A DNA stretch of 64,000 nt from Hysterangium stoloniferum (GCA_015178975.1 WHVD01000018.1:784001-848000); one strand, 5' to 3'. Shown: positions 1 through 11,710, counted from the stretch's first letter. The notes: generated from the sequence alone by a model not told the origin. Made by a program: numbers and translations.

Positions 1-1216
1 AAGTTGTGCACCAGTCTTGTTTTGGAATGCTCATGGCTTCTTTGCTTTTCCAATAATAAAAGCTGGCAGTTTTTCAGACCCATCTGCATTTGATATGAAG
101 GCATATGTCTGCCTAACCTTTTTCCCTTCGACTCCTGAAGGCTTCTTGTCTGTCAGGCCTCAATCAGGGGGCATCCTGCTTCGGAGATGGGTGATCAATG
201 TTTTGAAAACAACAGATATGGGATGCACCCATAGAACAATCCAGTCTCATCCATGTTAAAGATGTCCCACAGCTCATAACCATACTGCTTGATAGGTTCC
301 TGGATATGCTGTCACTCCCTGTTTACTGTCTCCAGGTCTGCAGATCTGGCCTCTTTGTGGCATTTGAACTCCCTCAAGCCATTTCGAGCCTTGAACTGAT
401 CCAGCCAACCACCACTCAAATTGAGACACTCATCCATCGGGATGCCCACCAGGTCAGCAAATTTTGTCCACTTCTGGTGCAAGACTTCACCAGTTACAAG
501 AATACCATCTGCCATCACCTTTGACACCCAAAGCTCCATCATTTCCATAACCTCTGGATGCTGTGTTTGATGAGCCGGTTTTATTGTGTTGACACTGTCA
601 CCATGTCCCCATTCTTCATGCCACTTTGCTTCATCCTTTACCCAGGTGGAGACAAGTGGCTGCTTGATTTTTAGGATAAATTGGGTCAAAATGTTTTGCC
701 ATTTTTGACTGATTCCTGCCATTTGAATGATACCAATCCAAGATTTCGATTCACTGCAAAAGTGTTGCATTTTCCTTTTTGGTGAACACTGGTAAAGGAC
801 ATGAGAGTTCTTCTCAACCTGTTTTTTGGGCTTGTATTCTGGGCCTTATGGATAGTTATTACCACCATGAATGAAATCATCAGTATCCACATATGTTTCC
901 ACTTGTTTCCTATCACTTTGCTGAGGTCCCCAGCTATCTCCCATAATTTTTGGACAACACCCTTCTGCTCATCATCAAGTCTCCCCAAACCTCTCTCATA
1001 GTCCAAACATTCCTCCAGAGTCTCCAAAACTCACTGCTCATCCACCAAATTGGCTTTGTGATCCAGCCATCTCTCATCTTGCCATGAAATCGACTTCTTC
1101 TCAGCTAGCTGTGCCTGGAGCCTCTCTTTCTTGGCTTTGACTTGATTCTGCAGGATTTTCAGCCCCTTTTTCAGGACCTCAACAGGCTTCACTGGCATGG
1201 CCTGGCTGGGGCTCAA
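1..1216 (-). pseudogene. pogo-family transposase with CENP-B-type HTH, frameshifted
   Basis: Transposase that would bind its own terminal repeats and cut at TA. Reading leftward, 1216-1031 gives a charged coiled-coil-like N terminus, 1027-686 continues it in another frame, and 770-312 contains a Tc5/CENP-B-type helix-turn-helix (around WVSKVMADGILVTGEVL, then GGWLDQFKARNGLREF, then SAD). Below 300 the DDE domain begins with NMDETGLFYG, the first catalytic Asp, followed by a frame change and a segment resembling the usual SNADGSEKLP region. At least three frame changes separate the pieces, so it is inactive. The C-terminal DDE half lies outside the window. Family assignment is from the HTH and the terminal repeat together. 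Confidence 0.8.
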
Positions 1217-1469
1217 GGACTCTAGAGGAATGAAACTTTCATTTTACGTCAAAGGTGGATTGGTGCTGCTCCAATCATGTAAATGTACCAACAATATAGT
1301 AAAGAATGTATGGGTTTTGGCTCAGAAATGTCATGGGTTATGGGGTATTGTAGACTCTGGGCTATGGTACCAGATTCCCTGCAAACCAACATGGTAACTT
1401 GAAAATCCTATGGGGTATCAGGGAGTATGGGGTATCAGGGGTATAGGATACATAAGAGAGGTTTGACTG
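1..1469 (-). mobile_element. pogo-type (Tc1/mariner superfamily) DNA transposon, cut by the window edge
   Basis: A transposase remnant lies on the minus strand and the sequence 1451-1469, read on that strand, is CAGTCAAACCTCTCTTATG followed outward by TA (1470-1471). That is the expected form of a pogo/Tigger terminal repeat at a TA target. The other terminus is beyond position 1. Sequence between the transposase and the terminus (1217-1450) contains a short direct repeat of ATGGGGTATCAGGG near 1412-1440 and no gene. Confidence 0.75.
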
Positions 1470-1499
1470 TACTTGAGTGGATAAATAACTTTTAAAAAT

Positions 1500-2028
1500 T
1501 TTGGTTATCCTCCAATGGTTTCCTTTCCAAAAGAATTTCTGTTCCAAAACAATTTCCATTTCAAAACAATTTCCATGTTTTCTGTCAATGAGTCTCAGAA
1601 ATACTTAAGAGTTGTTGACAGGGGGGGGGGGTTCAGGGGGATTCTTCCCCTGATAAGCCAGAGCCCACAGTGGGCAGTGGGGTAGGTCATGAAGCAACCA
1701 CCCTGCAGCATAGCAAGGGTTCCCAGGCTTGTCCATCAAATAAAGTAAAGTTGTCTGGATGCCACTCCTTTCTTAGTAATTTGGCACCAGAGGTGCCCAA
1801 GCCTGTTATGGCACTGTTAGGCACTGTAAGCATGGAGGCATTTGTACCAGCATGGAAGCAATTTCACAATTGTGGGAGCTTTTTGTACATGCATGGGAGT
1901 ATTTTTGACACCACAGGAGCTTTTTTTGATGCTGTGGGAGTATTTTGTAATGCCATGGGAATAGTATGTCATATGTATGGGAGTATTTCATAATGTGCAG
2001 AGGTATTTTTATTGCATGGGAGTATTTT
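1500..2028 (+). repeat. Partial third copy of the Helitron-linked 5' repeat module
   Basis: The stretch CAGAAATACTTAAGAGTTG at 1595-1613, the following G-rich run (11 G at about 1621-1631) and the segment with AAGCCAGAGCCCACAG recur at 3834-3960 and 24380-24520. It ends in a degenerate array of GGGAGTATTTTTG-like units (1880-2028) and is cut by LTR A. No gene is seen here. Confidence 0.7.
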
Positions 2029-3590
2029 TGTTAAGAACAGAAAACTGACTGATGGGGTCCAAACAGAAGGACTTAGCTTCAGCTTATATGCTGCACCCTC
2101 ACAAGTTAATGTCAGATGTCCTTAAATTTTGGGCGGGTGGAAAACTAATCCTGTCAAATAATCCTCTCAGTGAGTCACTGATTGAAAACCGAAGGATAAG
2201 TTGAGGGTTGAAGGGTCGGAGACCAAGAGTGAGTGAGTGCAAGCAAAGGCAAAGAGTGGGATATTTAGAGTGGAACTATGAGAGAGGTATACAAGTGTTC
2301 TAAATCAATATTCTGATTACCTTGTAGCTACATTACAGTTGGACTTAAATACTAGTTATCAGCATCTCAAAATACTAACTAGGTAAGAGTGGGAATGTCC
2401 AATTAGTGACAAACAAACTTGACTAGGAACTGGAAGGTTATGATAAGATCAGAAGCCATGATTATCTGAGAGTGGGATTCCGAGAAAAGGGAATAGTCCA
2501 AGAGCTACAAGTATATACAGGTATATGTGAAACATAGAGTAGAATGGATCATCATAATAAAAAGGAGATGTATCAAAGCATAACCAGATGGTATAAGTAT
2601 AACTTGACAGGGGTGTAAACAGGGTTTGATTGCCATGAAGGGATACATCAGTGTTGGTATACTGATGGTTGCCGATATGATGACTTGATATTAGGGTATG
2701 TACATGGCAGGTTTCTGGAGAAATCCGCGGAATATCTGGTAGGACTTGGCTTCAGCTTATAGGCTGCGCCCTTGCGAGATCATGTTGTCCAATTTCAGAC
2801 AGGCAGATGGGAATCCCGGGGAGTCTGGGCAGGGTTCATGGGTCGAGGGGTCGTGGGTCAGAGGTTGTGGGTTGAGAGGTCAGGAGTCGAGATAAATAAG
2901 AGAGATAGATGCATTGGAGCCCGTGGGCTCCGACTAGCGTGAGTGGTGTAATTCAAGTAGGAGTTTAGAGCGGAAAATGTATTAGATTACTGGGGAATCT
3001 AAGCCAATTTTCTGACTGGATTGTATGTACAACATCTGCCAGACTATATAGACCATGGAATGAATGACATACCAAATCCAGTAATAATGAAACAAAACTA
3101 GCAAAACATAAAATGAGAATAGTAAACACCAAATTTGGTGTTAGGAACAGGATGGAATGGAGCAGAGTCTGAATCATGACAAATCATAAACCATAACGGG
3201 AAACGGAGCGGGAGCAGAGTCCGAATCGTGACAGGTCATTTGACTAAAATGGGAATGGGGCTCTGTTAGAGGGATGATGGGTTTTTCTGAGCGGGGTCTG
3301 GTGACTGATGCGTGGGATGAGGTTGGACATAGACAGGGATGGAGTCTGGTGGGTATTCCGGTGACCGATACACAATGTAACGAAGTCAAACGTAGACAAG
3401 TCTGATGTACAAAGTCTGGTGGGAATTCCAGTAGACTGACAATTGGTGCGTATAGGGTGTGGGTGTATATAAGTTAGTGTCTGAAGTCTGGTGGGAATTC
3501 CAGTCATAACACTTGATCTTGAAATGTAGGCAGACAATAGTATTGTTGGGGACTGTCAGGTTGTGATGGGGTTGTGACATGGTCATAACA
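2029..3590 (-). mobile_element. Solo LTR, family A, with nested LTR B
   Basis: Starts TGTTAAGAACAG and ends GGTCATAACA, flanked by ATTTT on both sides (2024-2028 and 3591-3595). Without the nested insert it is about 740 bp. Other family A copies (5190-6066, 29743-31679) align over their length. No internal retroelement sequence accompanies it, so it is a recombined solo LTR. Canonical reading direction is minus. Confidence 0.9.
2689..3511 (-). mobile_element. Solo LTR, family B, nested in LTR A
   Basis: 823 bp, bounded by the duplication CTTGA (2684-2688 and 3512-3516). The plus-strand left end reads TATTAGGG instead of TGTTAAGG, a mutated terminus. Right end reads CCAGTCATAACA. Removing it restores a contiguous LTR A. 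Confidence 0.92.
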
Positions 3591-3654
3591 ATTTTCTACA
3601 GCCATTGTTTCCTTTTGTCACCATTGTTGTAATCTTTGTTCCTCTTTAAACAGT

Positions 3655-3805
3655 TTCTATTCTAATACAATTTCCATTCTAACCCAATTTCTGTGCTAAC
3701 ACAATTTCTGTTCTAACACAATTTCCATTCTAACACAATTTCTGTTCTAACACAATTTCTGTTCTAACACAATTTCTGTTCTAACACAATTTCTGTTCCA
3801 AAGGA
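3655..3805 (+). repeat. Minisatellite, about 17-18 bp unit, roughly 8 copies
   Basis: Units resemble ACAATTTCTGTTCTAAC. Related shorter arrays occur at 1530-1580 and, inverted, at 58995-59105. Together with the neighbouring module this array is part of the dispersed Helitron-linked repeat. Confidence 0.85.
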
Positions 3806-4404
3806 ATTTCCATGTTCTCTGGCAATAAGCTCCAGAAATACTTAAGAGTTGTCAATGTGGGGGGGTTTGAGCAAAGCCCCCTAACAAGCCAGAGCCCACA
3901 GCAAGCAGTGGGGTTAGTCACAAAGTGACCACTATGCAGCATGGCAAGGGTTCCTAGGCTTGTATATAGTAAAGTTGCTCAGTGGGTCCATGGGTCCTGC
4001 TCCTTTTTTTAGTAATGCTTTGTCACCCTTTGTCAGCAGTTCCCATGGTGGAAGCAATTCAGTGCTCATGGAAGCAACTTTGCCTCTGCAGAAACCATTT
4101 CCAGTGTATGGGAAAATTATTGCCACACAGTGGGAACATTTTTACCACAGAAGTATTGTAAGTTTGTGTGTAAGCATTTTCACCCATGCAGAAGTATTCT
4201 ATTCATGTGTGGAAGCATTTTATACATGCATGGGAGCATTTTTGTCCATACAGATGTATTTTACATTTGTGTGGGAACACTGGAAGTCTGTTGTAAGCCT
4301 CAAGGCTGCCACTCTTCTCTCTAATCCCCTCTGCCTTCCCCAACCCTTTTCTACTCCTGTATTTTTGGGGAGCCTTCCTGGAATCATTCTGGAGGCATTA
4401 TGCC

Positions 4405-4532
4405 TGTTAAGTGCCATGTCAGGAACTTATTCTGGAACTATCAGAAAGTGACTGGGAACTCAGAAACTTCCAAATAGGGTCAGGATGTCGGCTTCAGCCT
4501 AATATTGAAGTATCCAGGAATGGGTCATAACA
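4405..4532 (-). mobile_element. Very short solo LTR, family C (128 bp)
   Basis: TGTTAAGTGCC...GGGTCATAACA, flanked by ATGCC (4400-4404 and 4533-4537). Its first 100 bp match the longer family C copies at 53610 and 58492, but the middle is missing. Confidence 0.85.
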
Positions 4533-4537
4533 ATGCC

Positions 4538-5189
4538 CTCATTAAAGGCATGTTGAGTCCTGGATTTCTTTTATTTTAATTTTGCTGCTTTTACTAATTA
4601 CATAAATAATATCTATGTAGCCAGAATTGGCATCCTTCCACACTTTTCTCTTACTCTAAATTTTGGAATAGACTCTCTGAAGGATATACATTGTCTTCAG
4701 GTGTGTTTGTGATTTCTTTACATTGCTATAAAATATTTAATCTCTTTTTCTATGCTTTCTTGGGCTATTTGTAGTTTCTTCTGCTTCAATCTCCTCTCTA
4801 TATACCTCTCCCTACTCAATTGGTATATTCCCCCTCTATTGAGTGTTTTCTTAAGGTACAGGGTGAGTCCTGGCCTTTAATTAATTTTTTGGTTTGTTTA
4901 ATAAGTTAACATAAATTATTTCATAATAGTTGGCCCTTTGTGCCATATTTTTCCCCTTTCACCCTTTCTGTCCTCTTTGATAAATCTCCAGGTATATTAT
5001 TTTAGGGCCTATTCCTTACCTCAAAAATTATTTACAATTTACTTTTGCATTTGTGGGCTATTTTAGGACTCATTGTGTCCAAAGTTGTTTCCTCACTTTC
5101 CTCCCTTTCCTCCTCCAACTTCTTTTTACAGTTCTTCTCTGTCAACTGTTGCTTTGCTTGCCAATATTTGGCTTGGTTTTTTTTGTGTG
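4538..5189 (+). other. AT-rich leader region of Helitron copy 1, no gene
   Basis: T-rich sequence with repeated motifs such as GGGCTATTTTAG, comparable with 25260-26100 upstream of the copy 2 ORF. No coding segment is recognisable. Confidence 0.5.
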
Positions 5190-6066
5190 TGTTAAGAGCA
5201 GAAACTGATGGATGTCGGTGGACCGATGGGGACCGATCGGAAGGACTTGGCTTCAGCTTATGTGCTGCACCTCGCAAGTTACCGTCAGGTGTCCTTAAAT
5301 TTCAGGCAGGCGGAAACTAGTCCTGTCAAGTAAACCTCTCGGTAGACTACCGATCAGAAACTGAAGGATGAGTCAAGGGTTGGGCTGAGGGGTCAGAGAC
5401 CAAGAGTCGGAGACTGAGAGTCAGAGACTGAGAGTCAGAGACTGAGAGAGTTGGAGACTGAGAGAGTTGGAGACTGAGAGAGTCGGAGATTAGAGGTTGC
5501 AGTTGGAAATGTAGGTTGAATCCTAAATTGGAGGGAGTCGGAATGTGGTGGTCATGAATAGATAATGGAGTCGGAAATTAGAGGGGTATCTAAGTTGATC
5601 TAAGTTGATCTAAGTCGATATTCTGATTGTCTAATAACTACATTTACAGCAGGTTTATATACAAGTTGTCAGCATCTAGAAACTACTAACTAAGGGAAGA
5701 GTGGAAACACTATTTGACGAATAGACTTGACTAGAAACCAGAAAGTTACGATAAGATCAGAAGCTGAGATTTAGCCGAGAGCGGGATTACGAGAAAAGGG
5801 AATAGTCCATGGGCTACAAGTATATACGGGCATATGTGAAACATAGAGTAAAATGGATCATCATAATGAAAGGGGACGTATCAAAGCATAACCAGATGTT
5901 TTGACAGGGGCGTAAATGAGGTTTGATTGCCGTGAAGGTATACATCAGTGTTGGTATTCCAAAGGTTGCCGAAATGATGACTTGATCAATAACTTGGAAC
6001 ATCGATAGACTGTAGTATTCTCGGAGACCATCAGGTTGCAACATGGGTTATGACATGGTTGTAACA
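5190..6066 (-). mobile_element. Solo LTR, family A (877 bp, uninterrupted)
   Basis: TGTTAAGAGCAG...GGTTGTAACA with the duplication GTGTG on both sides (5185-5189, 6067-6071). It contains tandem GAGTCGGAGACTGA-like units around 5400-5490. This is the reference full-length family A LTR in the window. The shared U5 box lies at about 5249-5272. Confidence 0.92.
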
Positions 6067-6364
6067 GTGTGTCATTAACATGCTTATCAGTTGGAGGTAC
6101 AGTATACCTTACAGGTTGAGCAAACCTATTTAGTGTGAAGTGCATCTGCACAGCCTTAGTTTGCTGTTGTCAAATACCTCTCTCTCCCAACTCAACTGAT
6201 CCATTTCTTATGGTACCTTTCTCAAACACCTGAGCATCATTGTCAGCAGGAGTGAGATGAGGATTTGCAAATTACTTCTCCAACTGTCTGCTGTGAAGTC
6301 AATATTCTAATGTGCATAATCAGTTACATAATATACCACTACCCCCTCAACCATTTCAAGCACC

Positions 6365-6681
6365 TGTTAAAGTAATCTACAAGCCTGGTTATCACAGTGT
6401 GAGGACTCTCTACGCTGGGGAGCATAGCCACTAGGAGTAGAGTGGAGTAGGTATTAAACTGGTGATATTGCTAGGCTTCTAGATGAGGATCCTACTCCTC
6501 AGCAAGACTAACTATATACTACATACATGGTCTGTGCACTGGTCTGTGCATGATGGTGTGCTACAGATCTAGTGAACACTAAACTAAATATACAGTATCA
6601 CATGTTATGAACCGGTTGGATCTATACAGTCACAAGACGAGATATGAGATTAGACTTAAGCACGTATCCCATATTCTAACA
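6365..6681. mobile_element. Solo LTR, family D (317 bp)
   Basis: TGTTAAAGTAATC...CATATTCTAACA, flanked by GCACC (6360-6364 and 6682-6686). It sits in the proline-rich 5' part of the Helitron copy 1 reading frame. Its 3' end TTCTAACA matches that of the Copia LTR at 59221-59560, suggesting a Copia origin. No other copy is seen in this window. Confidence 0.85.
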
Positions 6682-7001
6682 GCACCTCCAGGGGTTGCAG
6701 GGCCATCTCATGATGATCTAGTTTTAGTCACTGAGCATCCTCTAGTGTTACCTCACCATGGTGGAATTGCTTCTGCACCCCAGTATGCACTTGGGCCCCC
6801 ATTGCAGCCTCCTCCACAGAATAAACATGTACATGCCCCTACAAATAAGCTGGACCACCACCACCTCTACTTGGTTCTGCTGCAGTTGCTGCCATCCATA
6901 CTAAAGCTGCATCTCTACAAAGAGCCTTGCAACCTCCTCAGTAGCAGCAACCACAAGTACATCCACATCCACATCCAAATGTAGCTGTCCAACTACAGGT
7001 A

Positions 7002-8589
7002 CAGTGACTCACAAAACCTTTTCAATGTTTGGCATTTGCATATTGGCAGGCTGCTATCAGGGGAGAAAAAATAGCAAAGAATCTCAAGAAAACACAGTAT
7101 ATAGCTAAACATGTGTAGAATCATCACCTAGAATATTATTACATAATATCCATTTTTAGGCATGCTAAAAGTAGTATAGTCAGACCTGCTCATTGAAAAG
7201 GTTTTGTTGCTGATGATTATGATGCAATACATACATATATGCTACATTAACTAGCCAAATCACATGAATTTGTGGATTGTATTCAACATGGTCATATGAC
7301 TTGTTGATTTATAATCACCTCTCTACATGACCAGCAATCCATCATGCACTCCATCACTCCTGATCAGCAACAATACATTATCTCCCAGCTTGAAGCTGGC
7401 CATTCCACTCCATCCATTGCCTCAATCACTGGCATTATCATTAGTACTATCTCTACACTTTGCTCTAAATACCTTCCTACCCTCCCAACTGGAGGTCATC
7501 CCAAGAAGCTCTCTGCTACCAACATCCATTTGGCAGTCCACCTGATCATCTCTGGAAAGGCTGAAACTGCAGTTGACATAGCACAAACACTTCAAACCAT
7601 CACCAACAACCCTATATCATCTCAGACAGTTTGGAGGAGCCTGAAGAAGGTAGGGATGAAAGCAGTTGTGAAGAAGAAGAAGCCACTTTTGTCCAAGAGA
7701 CACATGAAGGAGAGGTTTGACTTTGCTTTGGCCCACCAGTACTGGACTTTAGATAACTGGAGGAGAGTTATATGGTCTGATGAGACTCGCATAAATCACC
7801 TTGGCTCAGATGGGAGGAAGTGGGCATGGAAAAAGACTGGGGAAGGCCTGAATGAGAGGCTTGTTCAAGGAACAGTGAAGTTTGGTGGAAGGTCTGTCAT
7901 GGTTTGGAGGAGCTTCATGTGGGATGGTGTGGGATATGCCACTAAGATTGAGGGTAGAATGGATGGGGAGCTTTACAGATGCATCTTGGATGAAGACCTC
8001 CAAAACAGCATCAAGCATTACCAGTTGGACCCTGCTAAAGTCATCTTTCAGCAGGACAATGATCCAAAGCACACCTGCAAAAAGGCAAAGCAATGGTTTG
8101 AAAACATGGAATGACTGTCCTACCATGGCCTGCCCAGTCCCCAAACCTCAATCCAATTGAGAATCTATGGGATTACTTTAAGAGAAAGCTGGGACTGTAT
8201 GCCACTGCACCAAGTGGGATTCTGGAGTTGTGGGAGAGGATAGAGAAGGAGTGGGAAGATATACCAGCTTCTGAGTGTCAGAAGTTAATTGAAAGCATGC
8301 CAAGAAGGATTGAGGCAGTAATAAAGGCCAAGTGAGGGTATACCAAGTATTAAAATGTAGCATATATTGCATCATAATCATTAGCAACAAAACCTTTTCA
8401 ATGAGCAGGCCTTACTATACTATTTTTAGCATGCCTAAAAATGGATATTATGTAATAATATTCTGCCATGTTTCTACACATGTTTAGCTATATACTGTTT
8501 TTTTTGTTTTTGAGATTTTTCACTATTTTTCCTCTAGCAGCCCGCCAATATGCAAATCCCAAACATTGAAAAGGTTTTGTGAGTCACTG
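7002..8589 (+). mobile_element. Tc1/mariner element, complete (1588 bp)
   Basis: Terminal repeats begin CAGTGACTCAC at 7002 and end GTGAGTCACTG at 8589, with TA on each side (7000-7001, 8590-8591). The inverted repeats are long, about 240 bp (7002-7245 and 8345-8589). In each arm the motif AAAACCTTTTCAATG occurs twice in opposite orientation, at the tip and at the inner edge. It encodes one transposase. It is inserted in Helitron copy 1. Confidence 0.95.
7344..8335 (+). pseudogene. Tc1 DD34E transposase with one frameshift
   Basis: Cut-and-paste transposase acting at TA sites. Start at 7344 (MHSITPDQQQ), about 330 residues if read through. The N-terminal HTH region ends near the GGHPKKLS linker. 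The DDE core shows WSDETRINH (first Asp), QQDNDPKHT (second Asp) and SPNLNPIENLW (Glu), with 34 residues between the second Asp and the Glu once the frame change is taken into account. A single one-base loss near 8105-8113 separates 7344-8114 from 8111-8335. No other stop is present. It is one event away from an open frame, so the insertion is comparatively young. Confidence 0.92.
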
Positions 8590-10471
8590 TACATGGATCA
8601 CAGCCACAATGGGTCCCACCTTTTTCTATACCACCACCTCTTGCCATGCCCCCACCTCTTGACATGCCCCCACCTACTGCCATGCCTCCACCTCCACCTC
8701 CTGGTCCATACTTATCCATTGGATGACAACCAGTGGTGGAGACCAGGTTTCCAAGACATGACTTGGGATATATGAACATACAGTGTTCAGACTGTGGAGT
8801 TTTGCACTGGATGGATGAGTGTCTGGAAATGAGTTCTAAGAGACATCCAAAGTTTGGAAAGTGTTGCAAGGAAGGTAAGATTATCCTTCCAATACTTCAG
8901 CCAGTCCCTCAGACTTTAAGGTGCCTCCTGGAGGATGCTACAGATAATAGCATGGAATTTCACAAAGTATTTGTGCATATAATAGTGCATTTGCATTTAG
9001 ATCACTGAGTGTCAATTTGGATGAGTCTGTCTTGCAAGGTGGTGGTGGCCTATACATATATCTTCAAAATTCATAGTGAATTGTATCACCAGCATAGTTC
9101 CTTGATTCTTTATAGAGAAGGTGTATCATGTAGTTATGCTCAGCTTTACATCCATGATGCTGCATTGGTATAGGAGGATGTACAGAGACAGGGATTGCAG
9201 CAAAGGCAAAATCACAAATCAAATTAAAACCTAAACAACCAAACATTTTCTGACCCGCAGGATATGATGGAGCAAGCACATGAGCAATTGAGGACACAGA
9301 TAGAGACTCCAAGGTTCCATGTCAGGCTAAGCTACAAGGCTTTTTCAGTACAACCTTCCAACTGGTGATGAACCTGCAGTCATTCTCCCTCGAGAGGGTG
9401 ATACAGGTTGCAGTGACCCAAGGGATATTATAGTTCAGAGAAGGGGGGACCAGTTTCATCATGTGCATAATGCACAAGTATGTCATGCTGTTCCCAGGGG
9501 TGAGCATGGTTGGTAATGGGATATTTCCTATGCCAATCACAATTGGCAGCCCCAGGCTGCACAGCAGGGTAATCAACCGGATGAAGATGAAGAAGGTGAA
9601 AATCCTAAAGTGACCCAATGTGAATATTATGCCTATTGCCTATTGCCTAGAGCAAATGAAGCCAAGATTCTTTTTCATGCACAAAAGCTATTCCATCAGT
9701 ATATTTTCAATGCCTGGGCAGTAACAGAGCAGTGCAGATTTGATTTCTGAGGGATACTCAACCAGGTGGTTGATGCATTTACAAATCACGATGTCAACAC
9801 AGATGCCAATAGTATTGGTCAGAGGGTGATACTGCCTTCTTCATTTACTGGGAGTTCAAGGGATATAAGACAAAGTCTACAAAATTAATTTGCAATTGCA
9901 TGCAAGTATGGCAATTCCAGCTGCTTCATAACCATGACTGCCAATCCCAATTGGGAGGTAACCCATGAATTGTTTGCTGGCCAGACTCCTGATGATTGGC
10001 CTGATTTGGTCTCCCATGTCTTTGCTTCCAAGAAGACTAAGTTACTCAAGATGATCACTGAAGATCACATCTTTGGTAGAACAGTTACCCATATCCATGT
10101 TATGGAATTCCAAAAGTGTGGTCTTCCACACATGCCTTATATGGTTTGATGAGCAGAATAAGCCAACAACACTAGAAGATATTGACTCAATTGTTTCTGC
10201 CTGTTTTCCAGATTCTGACACACATCCCAGATTATCTAATTTAGTAGGACAACTCATGACCCATGGCCCATGTGGTGCTGAACATCCAAATGCTGCCTGT
10301 ATGGCAGATATGAAATTTAGCAAACACTATCTGAAGAATTGGTGTGAAGCCACCATTGTCAACCAGGAAGGCTATCCAACATGCCATTTCCCTAACAATG
10401 GAAGGGTTTATGAAACTCCCAAGTTTACATATGACAACAGACATGTTATCCCTTCTCCCCTATTTTACTTC

Positions 10472-11289
10472 TGTTAAGAGTTGTGCATGGAGCTTATTGG
10501 AGGGTTTCTGGAGAAACCTGCAGGAAAGCCGGTAGGACTTGGCTTCAGCTTATAGGCTGTGCCCTCATGAGATCATCTTGTCCAATTTCAAACAGGTGGA
10601 TGGGAATCCCGTGGAAGTTGAGGGGTCGAGATAGATAAGTCAGAGGTTGGGTGATAGATGGGTTGGAGGTCCAGTGATAGATGGGTTGGAGCCCGTGGGC
10701 TCTGATGAGGTAAAGCAGTGTGTTTCAAAGAGGAGATTAGAGTGGAAAATGTACTTGAGATTACTGGGGAATCTAAGCTGATTTTCTGACTGGATTGATT
10801 GTATGTACAACTACTGCCAGACTATATAGACTGTGGAATGTATAACATACCAAATCCAGTAATAATGAAAACTAAACTAGCAAACATAAAACAAGATAAG
10901 TAAACACCAAGTTTGTTGTTAGGAACGGAATGGAACAGAGCAGAGTCTGAAATGTGACAGGTCGTAAAATCATAATGGGAATGGGGCAGGAGCAGAGTCT
11001 GAATTGTGACAGGTCATTTGACCATAATGGCAATGGGGCTCAGTTAGAGAGCTGTTGGGTTTTCCGAGTGGAGTCTGGTGACTGATGTGTGGGACAGGGT
11101 CAGGGATAGACAGGAACAGAGTCCAGTGGGTATTCCGGTGACTGATACATGAAGTAACAAAGGTTGAGCATGGACAGGTCTTATGTACAGAGTCTGGCAG
11201 GTATTTCGGTAAACTGATAATTGGTGCATATAGGGTGTGGGTGCATATAAGTTAGTGCCCAGAGTCTGGCAGGTTTTCTGGTCATAACA
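10472..11289 (-). mobile_element. Solo LTR, family B (818 bp)
   Basis: TGTTAAGAGTTG...GGTCATAACA. Flanks ACTTC (10467-10471) and ATGTC (11290-11294) are an imperfect duplication. In Helitron copy 2 the corresponding site near 29580 is uninterrupted. Confidence 0.88.
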
Positions 11290-11710
11290 ATGTCTCATCT
11301 TTGAATGTCTTATCAATGTAAAGTTGACTTTTACCAATAGGTCAATGAAGTACATACATGCATAAATACTTTTATAAAGGCCATTATTGTACAACTATGG
11401 AATTTGGAAAGACACCAGATGAGATTCAACGGTAACTTGATCCATATTATGTCAGTGCACATGAGTCTGTCTGGGAATTACTGTGTAATGAACTCCACAC
11501 CTAGGTTCCTGCAGTAATGGCACTTGGTGTCCATCTCCTGGGGGAAACACTGTCCTTTTTTATGGTGATCAATGTCCTGCAGAGGCTTTACAAAAGGCAC
11601 ATCCATTTTGTCAATATTGCCAGTGGGAAAAGATTCCACCTCCATACATTGGTCACTATTGTCAAAGGAGCTACCTCATTTGAACAGCTGAGGAGTGAGA
11701 CTTATCTAAA

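Larger units (their letters stand above)
3806..11710 (+). mobile_element. Helitron copy 1, degraded and interrupted
   Basis: Colinear with copy 2 (24357-32840): shared 5' module (3830-3990), GGGAGTATTTTTG-type array (4130-4275), leader region, proline/glutamine-rich segment, Helitron N-terminal domain and Rep domain. Interrupted by LTR C (4405-4532), LTR A (5190-6066), LTR D (6365-6681), a Tc1 element (7002-8589) and LTR B (10472-11289). Homology to copy 2 stops near 11710, before the helicase. Exact Helitron termini (5' TC, 3' hairpin plus CTRR) were not found, so the outer limits are those of homology only. Confidence 0.65.
6210..11710 (+). pseudogene. Helitron Rep-type protein, copy 1 (heavily interrupted)
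   Basis: Pieces: 6210-6360 (counterpart of the copy 2 N terminus), 6682-7001 (proline-rich), 8600-9000 (N-terminal domain with QCSDCGVLHWMDE and KFGKCC), 9600-10471 (Rep core: CFITMTANPNWEV, then HIHVMEFQKCGLPHM), and 11290-11710 (HIHFVNIASG). A Helitron Rep would nick and join single DNA strands in rolling-circle transposition. The second His of the HUH motif is lost: copy 2 reads LPHMHCLIWF and this copy LPHMPYMVWF. There are several stops and frameshifts and no helicase domain. Clearly dead. Confidence 0.85.

Noticed and set aside
3174-3586. Minus-strand ORFs in LTR B with Ser/Thr/His-rich products
   Set aside because: They recur in every LTR B copy because the LTR happens to be open; no start context or domain.
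3655-3805. CRISPR array
   Set aside because: Units are contiguous and imperfect with no unique spacers, and the genome is eukaryotic.
8534-8869. Gly-rich minus-strand ORF
   Set aside because: Shadow of the Pro-rich Helitron frame on the plus strand.
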